From JBEKSX01 sp049516635 (GTDB lineage: Bacteria > Bacteroidota > Ignavibacteria > Tepidaquicellales > OLB5), in assembly GCA_049516635.1 (NCBI GenBank), contig JBEKSX010000120.1, forward strand, positions 1 through 6,069: a stretch of 6,069 nucleotides of DNA, given 5' to 3'. Shown one piece after another: positions 1 to 6,069 of this stretch. The position numbers were made by a program, and so were the translations under genes. The stretch's first letter is position 1; every line of letters begins with the position of its first letter. Under the pieces are notes generated by a model, which saw only the letters and a program-made list of their open reading frames with translations, did no database searches and was not told the DNA's origin.

Positions 1-1237
1 TGATAGCTTTATAAGGACCTTTAACGACTGTTGCGCCCGGTTCCAGCCCTTCTATGATCTCGGTATATTTATCATCGCTGATCCCCGTCTTTACGGTTAC
101 CATTTTAACCTTCGAAACATTGCCTTCATCTACAACAAAGAGAACCTCTTTGGGTTTTTCTTTTTTCTTCAGGTTCTCATCAGTAGTACGCTTTGTCTGA
201 TCATCCCCATTCATGTTAGCATCATTCTTAGTTTCATCCCGTGCGGTTATACTCTGTATAGGGACTGACACGACGTTATATTTAGAATTAACCTTGATAT
301 CCGCATTACATGACATTCCCGGTTTCAGATAAATATCTTTATCCAGCACCCTCAGTTTAACTATAAAATTCACAATTTCCTCCTGCGTTCCGGTGTTCTT
401 TGATTGTGCAGTATTCGATATTTCGAACACAACACCCTGAAGGCTTCTATCGGGAAATGCATCTACATCGATCTTTGCCGTATCTCCTATATCGATTTGT
501 GTTATATCGTTCTCGCTAATTTCTATATCAGCTTCCATTGCAGTAAGGTCTGAAACTGTCATTATTGTTGTACCCGACATAAGCTGTGTTCCGACAACTT
601 TTTCTCCGAGTTCTGAATTTAATTTAGAGAGAATGCCGTCCATGGGGGAATGTATAGTAGTCTTGTAAAGATCTTCCGAGTTTTGTTTGAGGAGTGCAAT
701 ATTCTGATTAACATTAGCATTGGAGCTTTTCACCTGTGATTTAGCTACTTCATATGCTATCCTTGCATTATCTATATCTGACTGTGACATCAACCCGCTG
801 TCGTATAACTGTTTTGTCCTTTGATAATCGAGTTCTGTCTTTTTAAAATTATTTTGAGCTACTTCGAGCTGTGATTTTGAATAATTCACACCGGCTTCTT
901 GCTGCTCGATCCTTTCCTTGTATATATCAGGTTTTATCTTCACTAACAGATCACCTTTGTGCACAACAGCACCTTCTTTGAACGGAAGCTGTATTATCTC
1001 ACCGCTTACTTCGGCGCTTATATCTACCTTGGTCTCGGGCTGTATAGTACCCGTTCCGGATACCACCTGTGTAATATCACGTTTTATAACTTTTTCGGTC
1101 TGAACCGTCACAAGCTTTTCTTTATTATTCGAAATTATAACTGCAGCAACAATAATGAAAAGTACCGCTCCCAGAATAGAATAAATGAGAAATTTCTTTT
1201 TGTTTTTTTTCTTTTTATTGTTTTTTGAATCTGCCAT
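1..1237 (-). CDS. HlyD/MacA-type periplasmic adaptor of a tripartite efflux system (partial, C-terminus off the left edge)
   Basis: This is a membrane fusion protein, which bridges an inner-membrane pump to a TolC-type outer-membrane channel across the periplasm. The frame is open for 412 codons from the ATG at 1237 to the window edge. Visible parts: a lysine-rich cytoplasmic N-terminus (residues 5-15), one membrane anchor (about 16-36), a first lipoyl half (about 71-103, with EVSGEI and the GAVVHKGDLLVKI stretch), a coiled-coil hairpin (about 104-190), a second lipoyl half (TTIHSPMDGIL, 194-204), a beta-barrel domain (about 205-330) and the start of the membrane-proximal domain. The hairpin tip has R140, L144 and S151, matching the R-x3-L-x6-S TolC-docking pattern known from AcrA and MacA. 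A charged low-complexity stretch at 333-363 is unusual. The gene lies 45 bp downstream of the TolC-family gene, so co-transcription is likely. MacA-like is favoured over RND adaptors because of the uncleaved-looking anchor, but the pump is not visible. No clear ribosome binding site precedes the start. Confidence 0.94.
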   Translation of the reverse strand, partial: MADSKNNKKKKNKKKFLIYSILGAVLFIIVAAVIISNNKEKLVTVQTEKVIKRDITQVVSGTGTIQPETKVDISAEVSGEIIQLPFKEGAVVHKGDLLVKIKPDIYKERIEQQEAGVNYSKSQLEVAQNNFKKTELDYQRTKQLYDSGLMSQSDIDNARIAYEVAKSQVKSSNANVNQNIALLKQNSEDLYKTTIHSPMDGILSKLNSELGEKVVGTQLMSGTTIMTVSDLTAMEADIEISENDITQIDIGDTAKIDVDAFPDRSLQGVVFEISNTAQSKNTGTQEEIVNFIVKLRVLDKDIYLKPGMSCNADIKVNSKYNVVSVPIQSITARDETKNDANMNGDDQTKRTTDENLKKKEKPKEVLFVVDEGNVSKVKMVTVKTGISDDKYTEIIEGLEPGATVVKGPYKAI

Positions 1238-1282
1238 GTTTTCGTTTAAATAAAATTTTTCTTGCTATTCTTTATTGAATGT
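1238..1282 (-). other. Short spacer between the TolC-family gene and the adaptor gene
   Basis: The 45-bp gap is AT-rich and has no hairpin followed by a T-run, so there is no sign of a terminator between the two genes. There is also no good Shine-Dalgarno sequence before the adaptor ATG. This supports a single transcript covering both genes and a leader poor in Shine-Dalgarno signals, as is common in Bacteroidota and relatives. Confidence 0.5.
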
Positions 1283-2662
1283 TTAATACTTAATCAATCC
1301 CTGAAAATACTCGAGTTGTTTTTGCGAAAATTGAAAATTGAATATCAGATTTGATTTGGTTATAAGGGCATTATTATATGTTGTAGTTGCAGTTTGAACG
1401 TCGAGCAATGTAACTAATCCTACCCTGTATGATTCCTCTGCCATAAGTTTATCCTGTTCCGAAGATTTTATTCCTCTCTCGGTAATCTCAACCTGCTTGA
1501 CAAGTGATTTTAGGTCCAGGATTGCTTTTTTAATGTTTACATCTATCTGCCTTTCAAGCTGCGATACGTCTTCATTGGCCGATCTGTATGTGACCTCCGC
1601 CTGCTGTCTCACGTTATCCAGCTGAAAGCCCTCAAATATTGGATAGGTTAAGTTTATACCTAAAGTAAATACTTTCGTGTTGCTCATACTTCCGATGTTT
1701 ATTCCTGAAAGATTATATGAGCTGAATCCGCTAATCGTTGGATATATTTCTGAGTTTCTTGCTATGTCTATGTTCGTTTGAAGTATATCAAGATTCTTTA
1801 ATGAACTTTTATAATCATACCTGTTGTTCAAACCGTTTTGGATAAGCTGGTCAACGTTTGAATTCTGGTCAACATATTTCTGCAAGTCTGCAAGCTGAAG
1901 GTCTGGGTTAAACCCGGCCGGGCTAACCGAGTATGTTTTATCCTGGGGCAGGCTAATATCGAATACCAGGTCTTCGATTGATTTATCAACATTGTTTTTA
2001 GATTGTTCGACAGCTAACTCGTTCTGTGCTACAATAGCATCCTGTTTATAGACATCTGATAATGTCTTATTTCCCACTTCCACAAATTGTTTTATCATAT
2101 CCAGCTGAGCGCGGGAATCTTCAAGGCTTGCTGAATTTATCTTGACAATCTGCTGGTTACTTAATACTGTAATGTAATCGTTAATCACTTTCAGAATGAG
2201 GTCTTGTTTTGCTTGTTCAAGTTGAAGCATAAGATTTTGTTCGGTAAGTCTGGCTGCCGTCACACTGCTGTAATTAACAAAACCATTAAAAATGGTAAGG
2301 TCTGCACTTAGACCTAAATTATAATTATTATTTGTCTGACTTAATGACTGGTTACCAATATCAAGATTTGTTCCTGTACCCGCTTGTCCAAGATACTGGC
2401 TGAGTGCATTTCCTGTGAGGACTTGATTAGTCCTTGTCCACCCGCCACTAAGATTCAAAGATGGCAGTAAGCTTCCGTATTTTGCTTTAATGTTGAAGTT
2501 CTGCGCATCTATCGAATTCTGCAGTTTAATTATAGTAACGTTGTTTTTGAGGGCATTTTGAATAGCACTCTTTAGGGTTAATTCGGTAACTTGCTGAGAT
2601 AATCCAGTGCCCATGGATAATATAATTACCCCAAGCAGGAAAAATGTTTTTCTAAAATTCAT
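1283..2662 (-). CDS. TolC-family outer-membrane efflux protein
   Basis: This is a TolC/OEP-family channel, expected to trimerise into an outer-membrane barrel with a periplasmic helical tunnel. The protein is 459 residues from the ATG at 2662, a normal length for the family. A frame start three codons upstream (2671) would be a TTG, so ATG is preferred; it puts the charged residues of MNFRK directly before the hydrophobic core. A signal peptide covers about residues 1-22, with likely cleavage before QQVTE. The two internal repeats of the family are visible. Each has a strand-turn motif (LTIFNGF at 122-128; LTYPIFEGF at 338-346) and a helix motif of the Y/F-x-x-G...L-x-D-V kind (FVEVGNKTLSDVYKQDA at 193-209; YRVGLVTLLDVQTA at 412-425). 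It is the first gene of a probable operon with the adaptor downstream. The exported substrate cannot be read from the sequence. Confidence 0.96.
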   Translation of the reverse strand: MNFRKTFFLLGVIILSMGTGLSQQVTELTLKSAIQNALKNNVTIIKLQNSIDAQNFNIKAKYGSLLPSLNLSGGWTRTNQVLTGNALSQYLGQAGTGTNLDIGNQSLSQTNNNYNLGLSADLTIFNGFVNYSSVTAARLTEQNLMLQLEQAKQDLILKVINDYITVLSNQQIVKINSASLEDSRAQLDMIKQFVEVGNKTLSDVYKQDAIVAQNELAVEQSKNNVDKSIEDLVFDISLPQDKTYSVSPAGFNPDLQLADLQKYVDQNSNVDQLIQNGLNNRYDYKSSLKNLDILQTNIDIARNSEIYPTISGFSSYNLSGINIGSMSNTKVFTLGINLTYPIFEGFQLDNVRQQAEVTYRSANEDVSQLERQIDVNIKKAILDLKSLVKQVEITERGIKSSEQDKLMAEESYRVGLVTLLDVQTATTTYNNALITKSNLIFNFQFSQKQLEYFQGLIKY

Positions 2663-2677
2663 AAAGGTCAATTCTTG

Positions 2678-2690
2678 TTAATTAATTAAT
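2678..2690. repeat. TTAATTAATTAAT tract, left copy
   Basis: This is a run of the self-complementary unit TTAA, 15 bp before the TolC-family ATG and so within its likely leader. A near-identical tract lies at 3072-3086, towards the other end of the same intergenic region. It may be simple AT-rich composition or a DNA-bending or protein-binding site. Confidence 0.45.
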
Positions 2691-2758
2691 ATTTTTAAGT
2701 TGGTAAGCTTATAAGACCATTAGTACCCTTATTGACTAGAAATAAGCCAACAAAGTTT

Positions 2759-2788
2759 CAAAATATAATAGTTTTATCTTAAACAAAA
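2759..2788 (-). promoter_or_regulatory. Candidate promoter of the tolC-adaptor operon
   Basis: Read on the minus strand there is a TTTG at 2784-2787, then 18 bases, then TATTTTG at 2759-2765. This resembles the Bacteroidota sigma pattern (TTTG near -33 and TAnnTTTG near -7), but the -7 element is one base short of the consensus. It lies about 97 bp before the ATG. An alternative sigma70-like pair, TTGAAA with TAGTCA at 17-base spacing, lies slightly closer to the gene. Neither is strong. Confidence 0.2.
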
Positions 2789-2881
2789 TGTAAAAAAATG
2801 TTACCTTTTTAACCGAATTTAAAATAATTAAAAATATACAAGGTATAAAATGAAATTTAGTTCAAACATAGGTTCCTAAGG

Positions 2882-2918
2882 CTGCCTGAGCATGCCGTTT
2901 GTTTATCTGGTATGGCAG
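2882..2918. other. Possible hairpin in a GC-richer intergenic island
   Basis: CTGCC (2882-2886) can pair with GGCAG (2914-2918). ATGCC (2892-2896) can pair with GGTAT (2909-2913) with one G-U pair, leaving a five-base bulge on one side and a 12-base loop. The island stands out against the surrounding AT-rich DNA. No T-run follows directly, so it is not a typical intrinsic terminator. Confidence 0.25.
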
Positions 2919-3071
2919 AACTATTTAGATGAAATTTGTATTTATATGTTATTATAAGAGTGTAAGATAGCACATATACCGTTTGTAAGTTCAGGTTAAG
3001 TAACATCAGCAAGATGAATTTTGTTATTTCAAATTAAAATTAACTTTTTTAAATTTGCTATTATAAACCAA

Positions 3072-3086
3072 TAATTAATTAATTAA
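3072..3086. repeat. TAATTAATTAATTAA tract, right copy
   Basis: This is the second TTAA-unit tract of the intergenic region, about 120 bp before the start of the peptidase-barrel gene. It shares at least 13 bp with the copy at 2678-2690, and because the unit is self-complementary it reads the same on both strands. Confidence 0.45.
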
Positions 3087-3154
3087 ACTCATCATTTATA
3101 GCCGTTATTACCTTCTCTTTATTTCCTCTTTATAAAATCGCAGTAATTTTTATG

Positions 3155-3176
3155 TTGATATAACTTAAAATATCAA
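3155..3176. promoter_or_regulatory. Perfect 7-bp inverted repeat, possible operator
   Basis: TTGATAT (3155-3161) and ATATCAA (3170-3176) are exact reverse complements around an 8-base spacer. The 15-base centre-to-centre distance is larger than one helical turn. The left arm covers the candidate -35 box and the right arm lies in the spacer before the -10 box, where a repressor would block RNA polymerase. This is inferred from position and symmetry only. Confidence 0.35.
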
Positions 3177-3183
3177 TTAACTA
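3155..3183 (+). promoter_or_regulatory. Candidate sigma70-like promoter of the peptidase-barrel gene
   Basis: TTGATA at 3155-3160 and TAACTA at 3178-3183 are separated by exactly 17 bases. They would give a leader of roughly 15-20 bases before the ATG at 3208. The -10 match is moderate. In AT-rich DNA such pairs arise by chance, and the true promoter could be further upstream. Confidence 0.3.
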
Positions 3184-3191
3184 TGTCATTT

Positions 3192-3195
3192 AGGG
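3192..3195 (+). promoter_or_regulatory. Weak ribosome binding site (AGGG)
   Basis: AGGG lies 12 bases before the ATG at 3208, further than ideal for a Shine-Dalgarno sequence. It is the only purine-rich element near this start. The start itself is supported by the signal peptide that follows and by an in-frame stop at 3178-3180. Confidence 0.35.
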
Positions 3196-3207
3196 ATAAC
3201 CATTTTT

Positions 3208-6069
3208 ATGCTGATTAGAATAAATTTATCACTTTTCGTAATATTGTGTTTTACCTCTTCTGTCTTCGCACAATTCGACCCTAACCCGGAACTTGATTGG
3301 TACACAATTGAGACAACGCACTTCTATGTTCATTATTATAAAGGCACTGTAAGAACTGCTAATACAGCTGCAATAATAGCAGAGGAAATATACGGTCCTA
3401 TCACCTCACTTTATAATTACGAACCTAAAGACAAAGTTTCTCTTATCTTTAATGACGAATCGGATTTTTCTAACGGAGCTACCGATTATTATGGTAATCG
3501 TATAGAAATTGCCGCAGGGGCGTTGGATTTTGAGTTACGCGGTACGCACAACTGGCTCAGAAATGTGATCACGCATGAATTTACTCATATCGTACAGGTA
3601 CAGTCTTCGATGAAATTATCACGTAAGGTTCCTTCTATTTACCTGCAGTGGCTGAATTATGAGGGAGAGAGGCGCCCCGATGTACTGTACGGCTATCCTG
3701 ACATCATAGTATCCTATCCATTTTCTGGTATCATCGTACCCTCATGGTATGCTGAAGGCACTGCACAGTACCAGAGGCAGCAAATGGGTTATGATTTCTG
3801 GGATTCGCACAGGGATATGATACTCAGAACGATAACTCTTGACGATAAATTATTATCATGGAATGATATGGGGCAGTTTGCAAGTGTAACTACACTTAAG
3901 GCTGAGTCGATTTATAACATGGGGTTCGCATTAGTGAGGTATATATCCTGGAAGTATGGGGAGGATAAATTAAAGGAAATATCACATAATCTGTCCAACC
4001 TGTCATCATTAAACTGTGAATCTGCATTTAAAAACGCTATCGGTAAATCGGGTAGTGATCTTTATGATGAATGGAAAGATTACCTCAAACGAGATTATAA
4101 CGAACGGATAAAAAATGTAAAGAAGAATGAAACCGAAGGCGCTGTTTTTGCTTCAACCGGATTTGCCAACTACTCCCCGCAATTTTCTCAAGATGGAAAG
4201 AATATCACATACCTCTCAAATAAAACTTTTGATTATGGGTCAACATCTTTGTTCTCTCATAAAATGGGCGAAAAGAATGATGATAATGACAAACTCCTTA
4301 TAGCTGGAGTAAGCGGAGGATACTCATGGTCACCTGACGGAAGTTACATAATCTTTGCGAGAAGGAACAAACCTACTATACATGAAAAAAGTGTATTCGA
4401 TTTATACGTATACAATAAAAAAAGCAAAGAAGAAGAACAGATAACACATAATAAGAGAGCACATTCACCGGCATATTCATTCGATGGAAAGGAAATATGT
4501 TTCGTTGTAAATGGTGATGGTACACAAAATCTTTGTATTTCAAAAAATACTCTGGATAAACAGTTAACAGAAGTTGTACAGCTGACTAATAATAAAAACG
4601 GTGAACAAATATATTCTCCTAAATGGTCACCGGACGGTAATTACATTATCTATGATTATTCGGATAGGGATTCCCGTGGAATTGCGATGATAGAGGTTTC
4701 CTCGGGGAAGTTAGAGCATCTGTTTGAAAGCACAGATGCTGACTTTCGAAATCCTGTATTTTCTCCTGATAACAAGTACATTTACATTTCTTCGGATATG
4801 ACAGGAATATATAATATCTACAGGTATGAAACGGTAAATGAGATGTCCATGACTGCTGCAGACCGTAAAGCTAAACTGCATCAGATCACAAATGTGAAAG
4901 GAGGGGCTTTTATGCCAGCCGTTGATAGTGCCGGAAAATTAACTTTTTCTTCCTATAAATCATCAGGATATACAATTTCCGTGCTTGATTCTATTAGCGA
5001 AATTGATTCTCTGGTCGAGTCTAATAATGCGGTCTATTCGAAGCCTGAACGTGTCTTTGAAAAATATGCTCAGGAAAACGAAAATAATTCCATGGAGGCT
5101 AAAGATCATTTCGACTGGTTAAAGCTAAAAAATTTCAATGATACAGTCTCTGCAACGAAACCGAGATATCCTTATAATAACGCATCGACATCTCTATTCT
5201 TCATACCTGTTCTCCGATTTGACAATTACACAAAGAACGGTACATTCTGGGATGCATTGAAACCGGGATTATATTTTTATTCGCAGGATGTGCTCGGCAA
5301 GATGGGTATTTTCGGAGGTGCTTCAATGAATAAAAATCTGGAACGAGACCTATTCCTCGAATTCGATTATAATAATGGCGTACCGTTTTTAAAAAATTTC
5401 TTCATTAATAAGCTCAGCTTTGTACCGTATTTTACATTACAGGGCTTTAATATCACACGTAAAACGAATGCAGAAATTATTGCAGGAATAGACTCAGCAA
5501 ACGTGAACCTTACATATGACCTGCTGGAATTCGATTTTGCTATGGCATTTAAGATAATAAACTCGAACCACAATTTGAAATTTGGATTCAGTATATCCAG
5601 CTACACTTCGGACTTAGATGCATTTTCTTTACCTTCTGTAGGCTCCATTTCCGGTTCGTCAACAAATTATTTTAAAGGCAGAGACCTTTCACTTACATAT
5701 ACCTATTCGAGCATTAAACCATCAAAGAATGATGATATCAACCCCGTTGGCAGGAATGTTAAAATTAAATACGATTACGAATTTAATTATCTGAATCCTA
5801 CACTTTCTGTGGATAACCAGGGCAATGTAATTGAAGTTTATAATAAAGCAAAATTCCACCGCCTTGAAGCTAACTGGTCTGAATCTTTTAGCCTGTTCAA
5901 TACTCACTCTCTTGGTTTTAAGCTTAACGGCGGGTCAATAATCGGACCGACCCAGGATAATTTCTTCGATTTTTATGCGAGCGGTCTTCCGGGGATGAAG
6001 GGATATCCCTTTTATGCGATTGGAGGAAACCGCTATGCCACAGCTAATCTTACTTACCGTTTTCCTATC
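3208..6069 (+). CDS. Gluzincin-type zinc peptidase fused to a TolB-like propeller and an Omp85-like outer-membrane barrel (partial, C-terminus off the right edge)
   Basis: The frame is open for 954 codons without reaching a stop. A signal peptide covers residues 1-21 (cleavage at VFA/QFDP). A peptidase MA-like domain follows, with HEFTH at 123-127 and WYAEGTAQY at 180-188. By family knowledge H123, H127 and E183 would bind zinc and E124 would be the catalytic base, so the site looks intact. Six PD40/TolB-type repeats begin near residues 322, 372, 419, 469, 515 and 566, several with the S-P-D-G/N-x-Y-I pattern (WSPDGSYIIF, WSPDGNYIIY, FSPDNKYIYI), fitting a six-bladed propeller. A charged linker (about 591-655) leads to a beta-strand-rich barrel. 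Its last visible part, GLPGMKGYPFYAIGGNRY, resembles the L6-loop and last-strand region of Omp85/BamA proteins. It is probably an outer-membrane-anchored peptidase; substrate and domain orientation are unknown. Automated annotation may label it only as a Tol-like or hypothetical protein. Confidence 0.93.
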   Translation, partial: MLIRINLSLFVILCFTSSVFAQFDPNPELDWYTIETTHFYVHYYKGTVRTANTAAIIAEEIYGPITSLYNYEPKDKVSLIFNDESDFSNGATDYYGNRIEIAAGALDFELRGTHNWLRNVITHEFTHIVQVQSSMKLSRKVPSIYLQWLNYEGERRPDVLYGYPDIIVSYPFSGIIVPSWYAEGTAQYQRQQMGYDFWDSHRDMILRTITLDDKLLSWNDMGQFASVTTLKAESIYNMGFALVRYISWKYGEDKLKEISHNLSNLSSLNCESAFKNAIGKSGSDLYDEWKDYLKRDYNERIKNVKKNETEGAVFASTGFANYSPQFSQDGKNITYLSNKTFDYGSTSLFSHKMGEKNDDNDKLLIAGVSGGYSWSPDGSYIIFARRNKPTIHEKSVFDLYVYNKKSKEEEQITHNKRAHSPAYSFDGKEICFVVNGDGTQNLCISKNTLDKQLTEVVQLTNNKNGEQIYSPKWSPDGNYIIYDYSDRDSRGIAMIEVSSGKLEHLFESTDADFRNPVFSPDNKYIYISSDMTGIYNIYRYETVNEMSMTAADRKAKLHQITNVKGGAFMPAVDSAGKLTFSSYKSSGYTISVLDSISEIDSLVESNNAVYSKPERVFEKYAQENENNSMEAKDHFDWLKLKNFNDTVSATKPRYPYNNASTSLFFIPVLRFDNYTKNGTFWDALKPGLYFYSQDVLGKMGIFGGASMNKNLERDLFLEFDYNNGVPFLKNFFINKLSFVPYFTLQGFNITRKTNAEIIAGIDSANVNLTYDLLEFDFAMAFKIINSNHNLKFGFSISSYTSDLDAFSLPSVGSISGSSTNYFKGRDLSLTYTYSSIKPSKNDDINPVGRNVKIKYDYEFNYLNPTLSVDNQGNVIEVYNKAKFHRLEANWSESFSLFNTHSLGFKLNGGSIIGPTQDNFFDFYASGLPGMKGYPFYAIGGNRYATANLTYRFPI

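Larger units (their letters stand above)
2663..3207. other. AT-rich divergent intergenic region, no convincing gene
   Basis: The 545 bp separate the start codons of two divergent genes. Both strands are broken by frequent stops. The longest tidy frame seen on the plus strand is 21 codons (2892-2957), which is not convincing. The region holds candidate promoters for both neighbours, two TTAATTAATTAA-type tracts, a pyrimidine-rich run at 3111-3131, an inverted repeat at 3155-3176 and a GC-richer island around 2871-2920. It is long for a simple divergent promoter region and could hide a small RNA or a decayed gene, but nothing proves either. Confidence 0.7.

Noticed and set aside
918..1228. Two overlapping plus-strand frames of 61 and 89 codons
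   Set aside because: They lie antisense within the adaptor gene, whose frame has clear domain motifs. The predicted proteins show no recognisable features.
2850..2879. A 9-codon frame preceded by AAGG at good spacing
   Set aside because: It is too short to support as a gene, and AT-rich DNA produces such combinations easily.
2892..2957. A 21-codon plus-strand frame beginning MPFVYLVWQNYL
   Set aside because: AAGG lies 10 bases before the ATG and the start faintly recalls HLVW-type motifs of REP-associated transposases, but the frame is too short, lacks the HUH residues and is not supported by anything else.
3111..3131. Pyrimidine-rich run that reads as AGAGGAAA/AGAGAAGG on the minus strand
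   Set aside because: It resembles a ribosome binding site on the minus strand, but no open frame of useful length follows it.
2663..3207. CRISPR array, tRNA or insertion sequence in the intergenic region
   Set aside because: There are no regularly spaced direct repeats, no cloverleaf-like segment, and no terminal inverted repeats with a transposase frame.
5367..5907. Two minus-strand frames of 68 and 61 codons
   Set aside because: They lie antisense within the barrel part of the large plus-strand gene and have no start signals or recognisable motifs.

Overview
The window is AT-rich DNA from what looks like a Gram-negative, outer-membrane bacterium. It holds two divergently oriented transcription units separated by an untranslated stretch of about 545 bp. 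Gene starts lack strong Shine-Dalgarno sequences, and the genes encode a TolC-type channel and a very large outer-membrane protein joining a peptidase, a beta-propeller and a barrel. Together these suggest the Bacteroidota/Ignavibacteria/Chlorobi side of the tree. This placement is inferred from gene style, not from a marker gene.

Left half, minus strand (transcribed right to left): a complete TolC-family outer-membrane efflux protein (ATG at 2662, stop at 1283) is followed after 45 bp by a HlyD/MacA-type periplasmic adaptor (start at 1237) that runs off the left edge. The two form a probable operon for a tripartite efflux or secretion system. The inner-membrane pump (a MacB-like ABC permease or an RND transporter) is not in the window and would be expected further left. 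The adaptor has an inner-membrane anchor, both lipoyl half-motifs and a hairpin tip carrying the R-x3-L-x6-S pattern that contacts TolC-type channels.

Middle (2663-3207): an AT-rich divergent intergenic region without a convincing gene. It holds candidate promoters on both strands, a perfect 7-bp inverted repeat overlapping the candidate promoter of the right-hand gene, two TTAATTAATTAA-type tracts, and a small GC-richer island that could fold as a hairpin.

Right half, plus strand: one large open reading frame (3208 to the window end, 954 codons, no stop reached). In order it encodes a signal peptide, a gluzincin-type zinc peptidase domain with an intact HEFTH...E site, a six-repeat TolB/PD40-type propeller, a charged linker, and a beta-barrel ending in an Omp85/BamA-like segment. 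It looks like a peptidase anchored in the outer membrane by its own barrel, and is the most interesting object here. All three proteins act at the cell envelope, but a functional link between the two transcription units is only suggested by adjacency.
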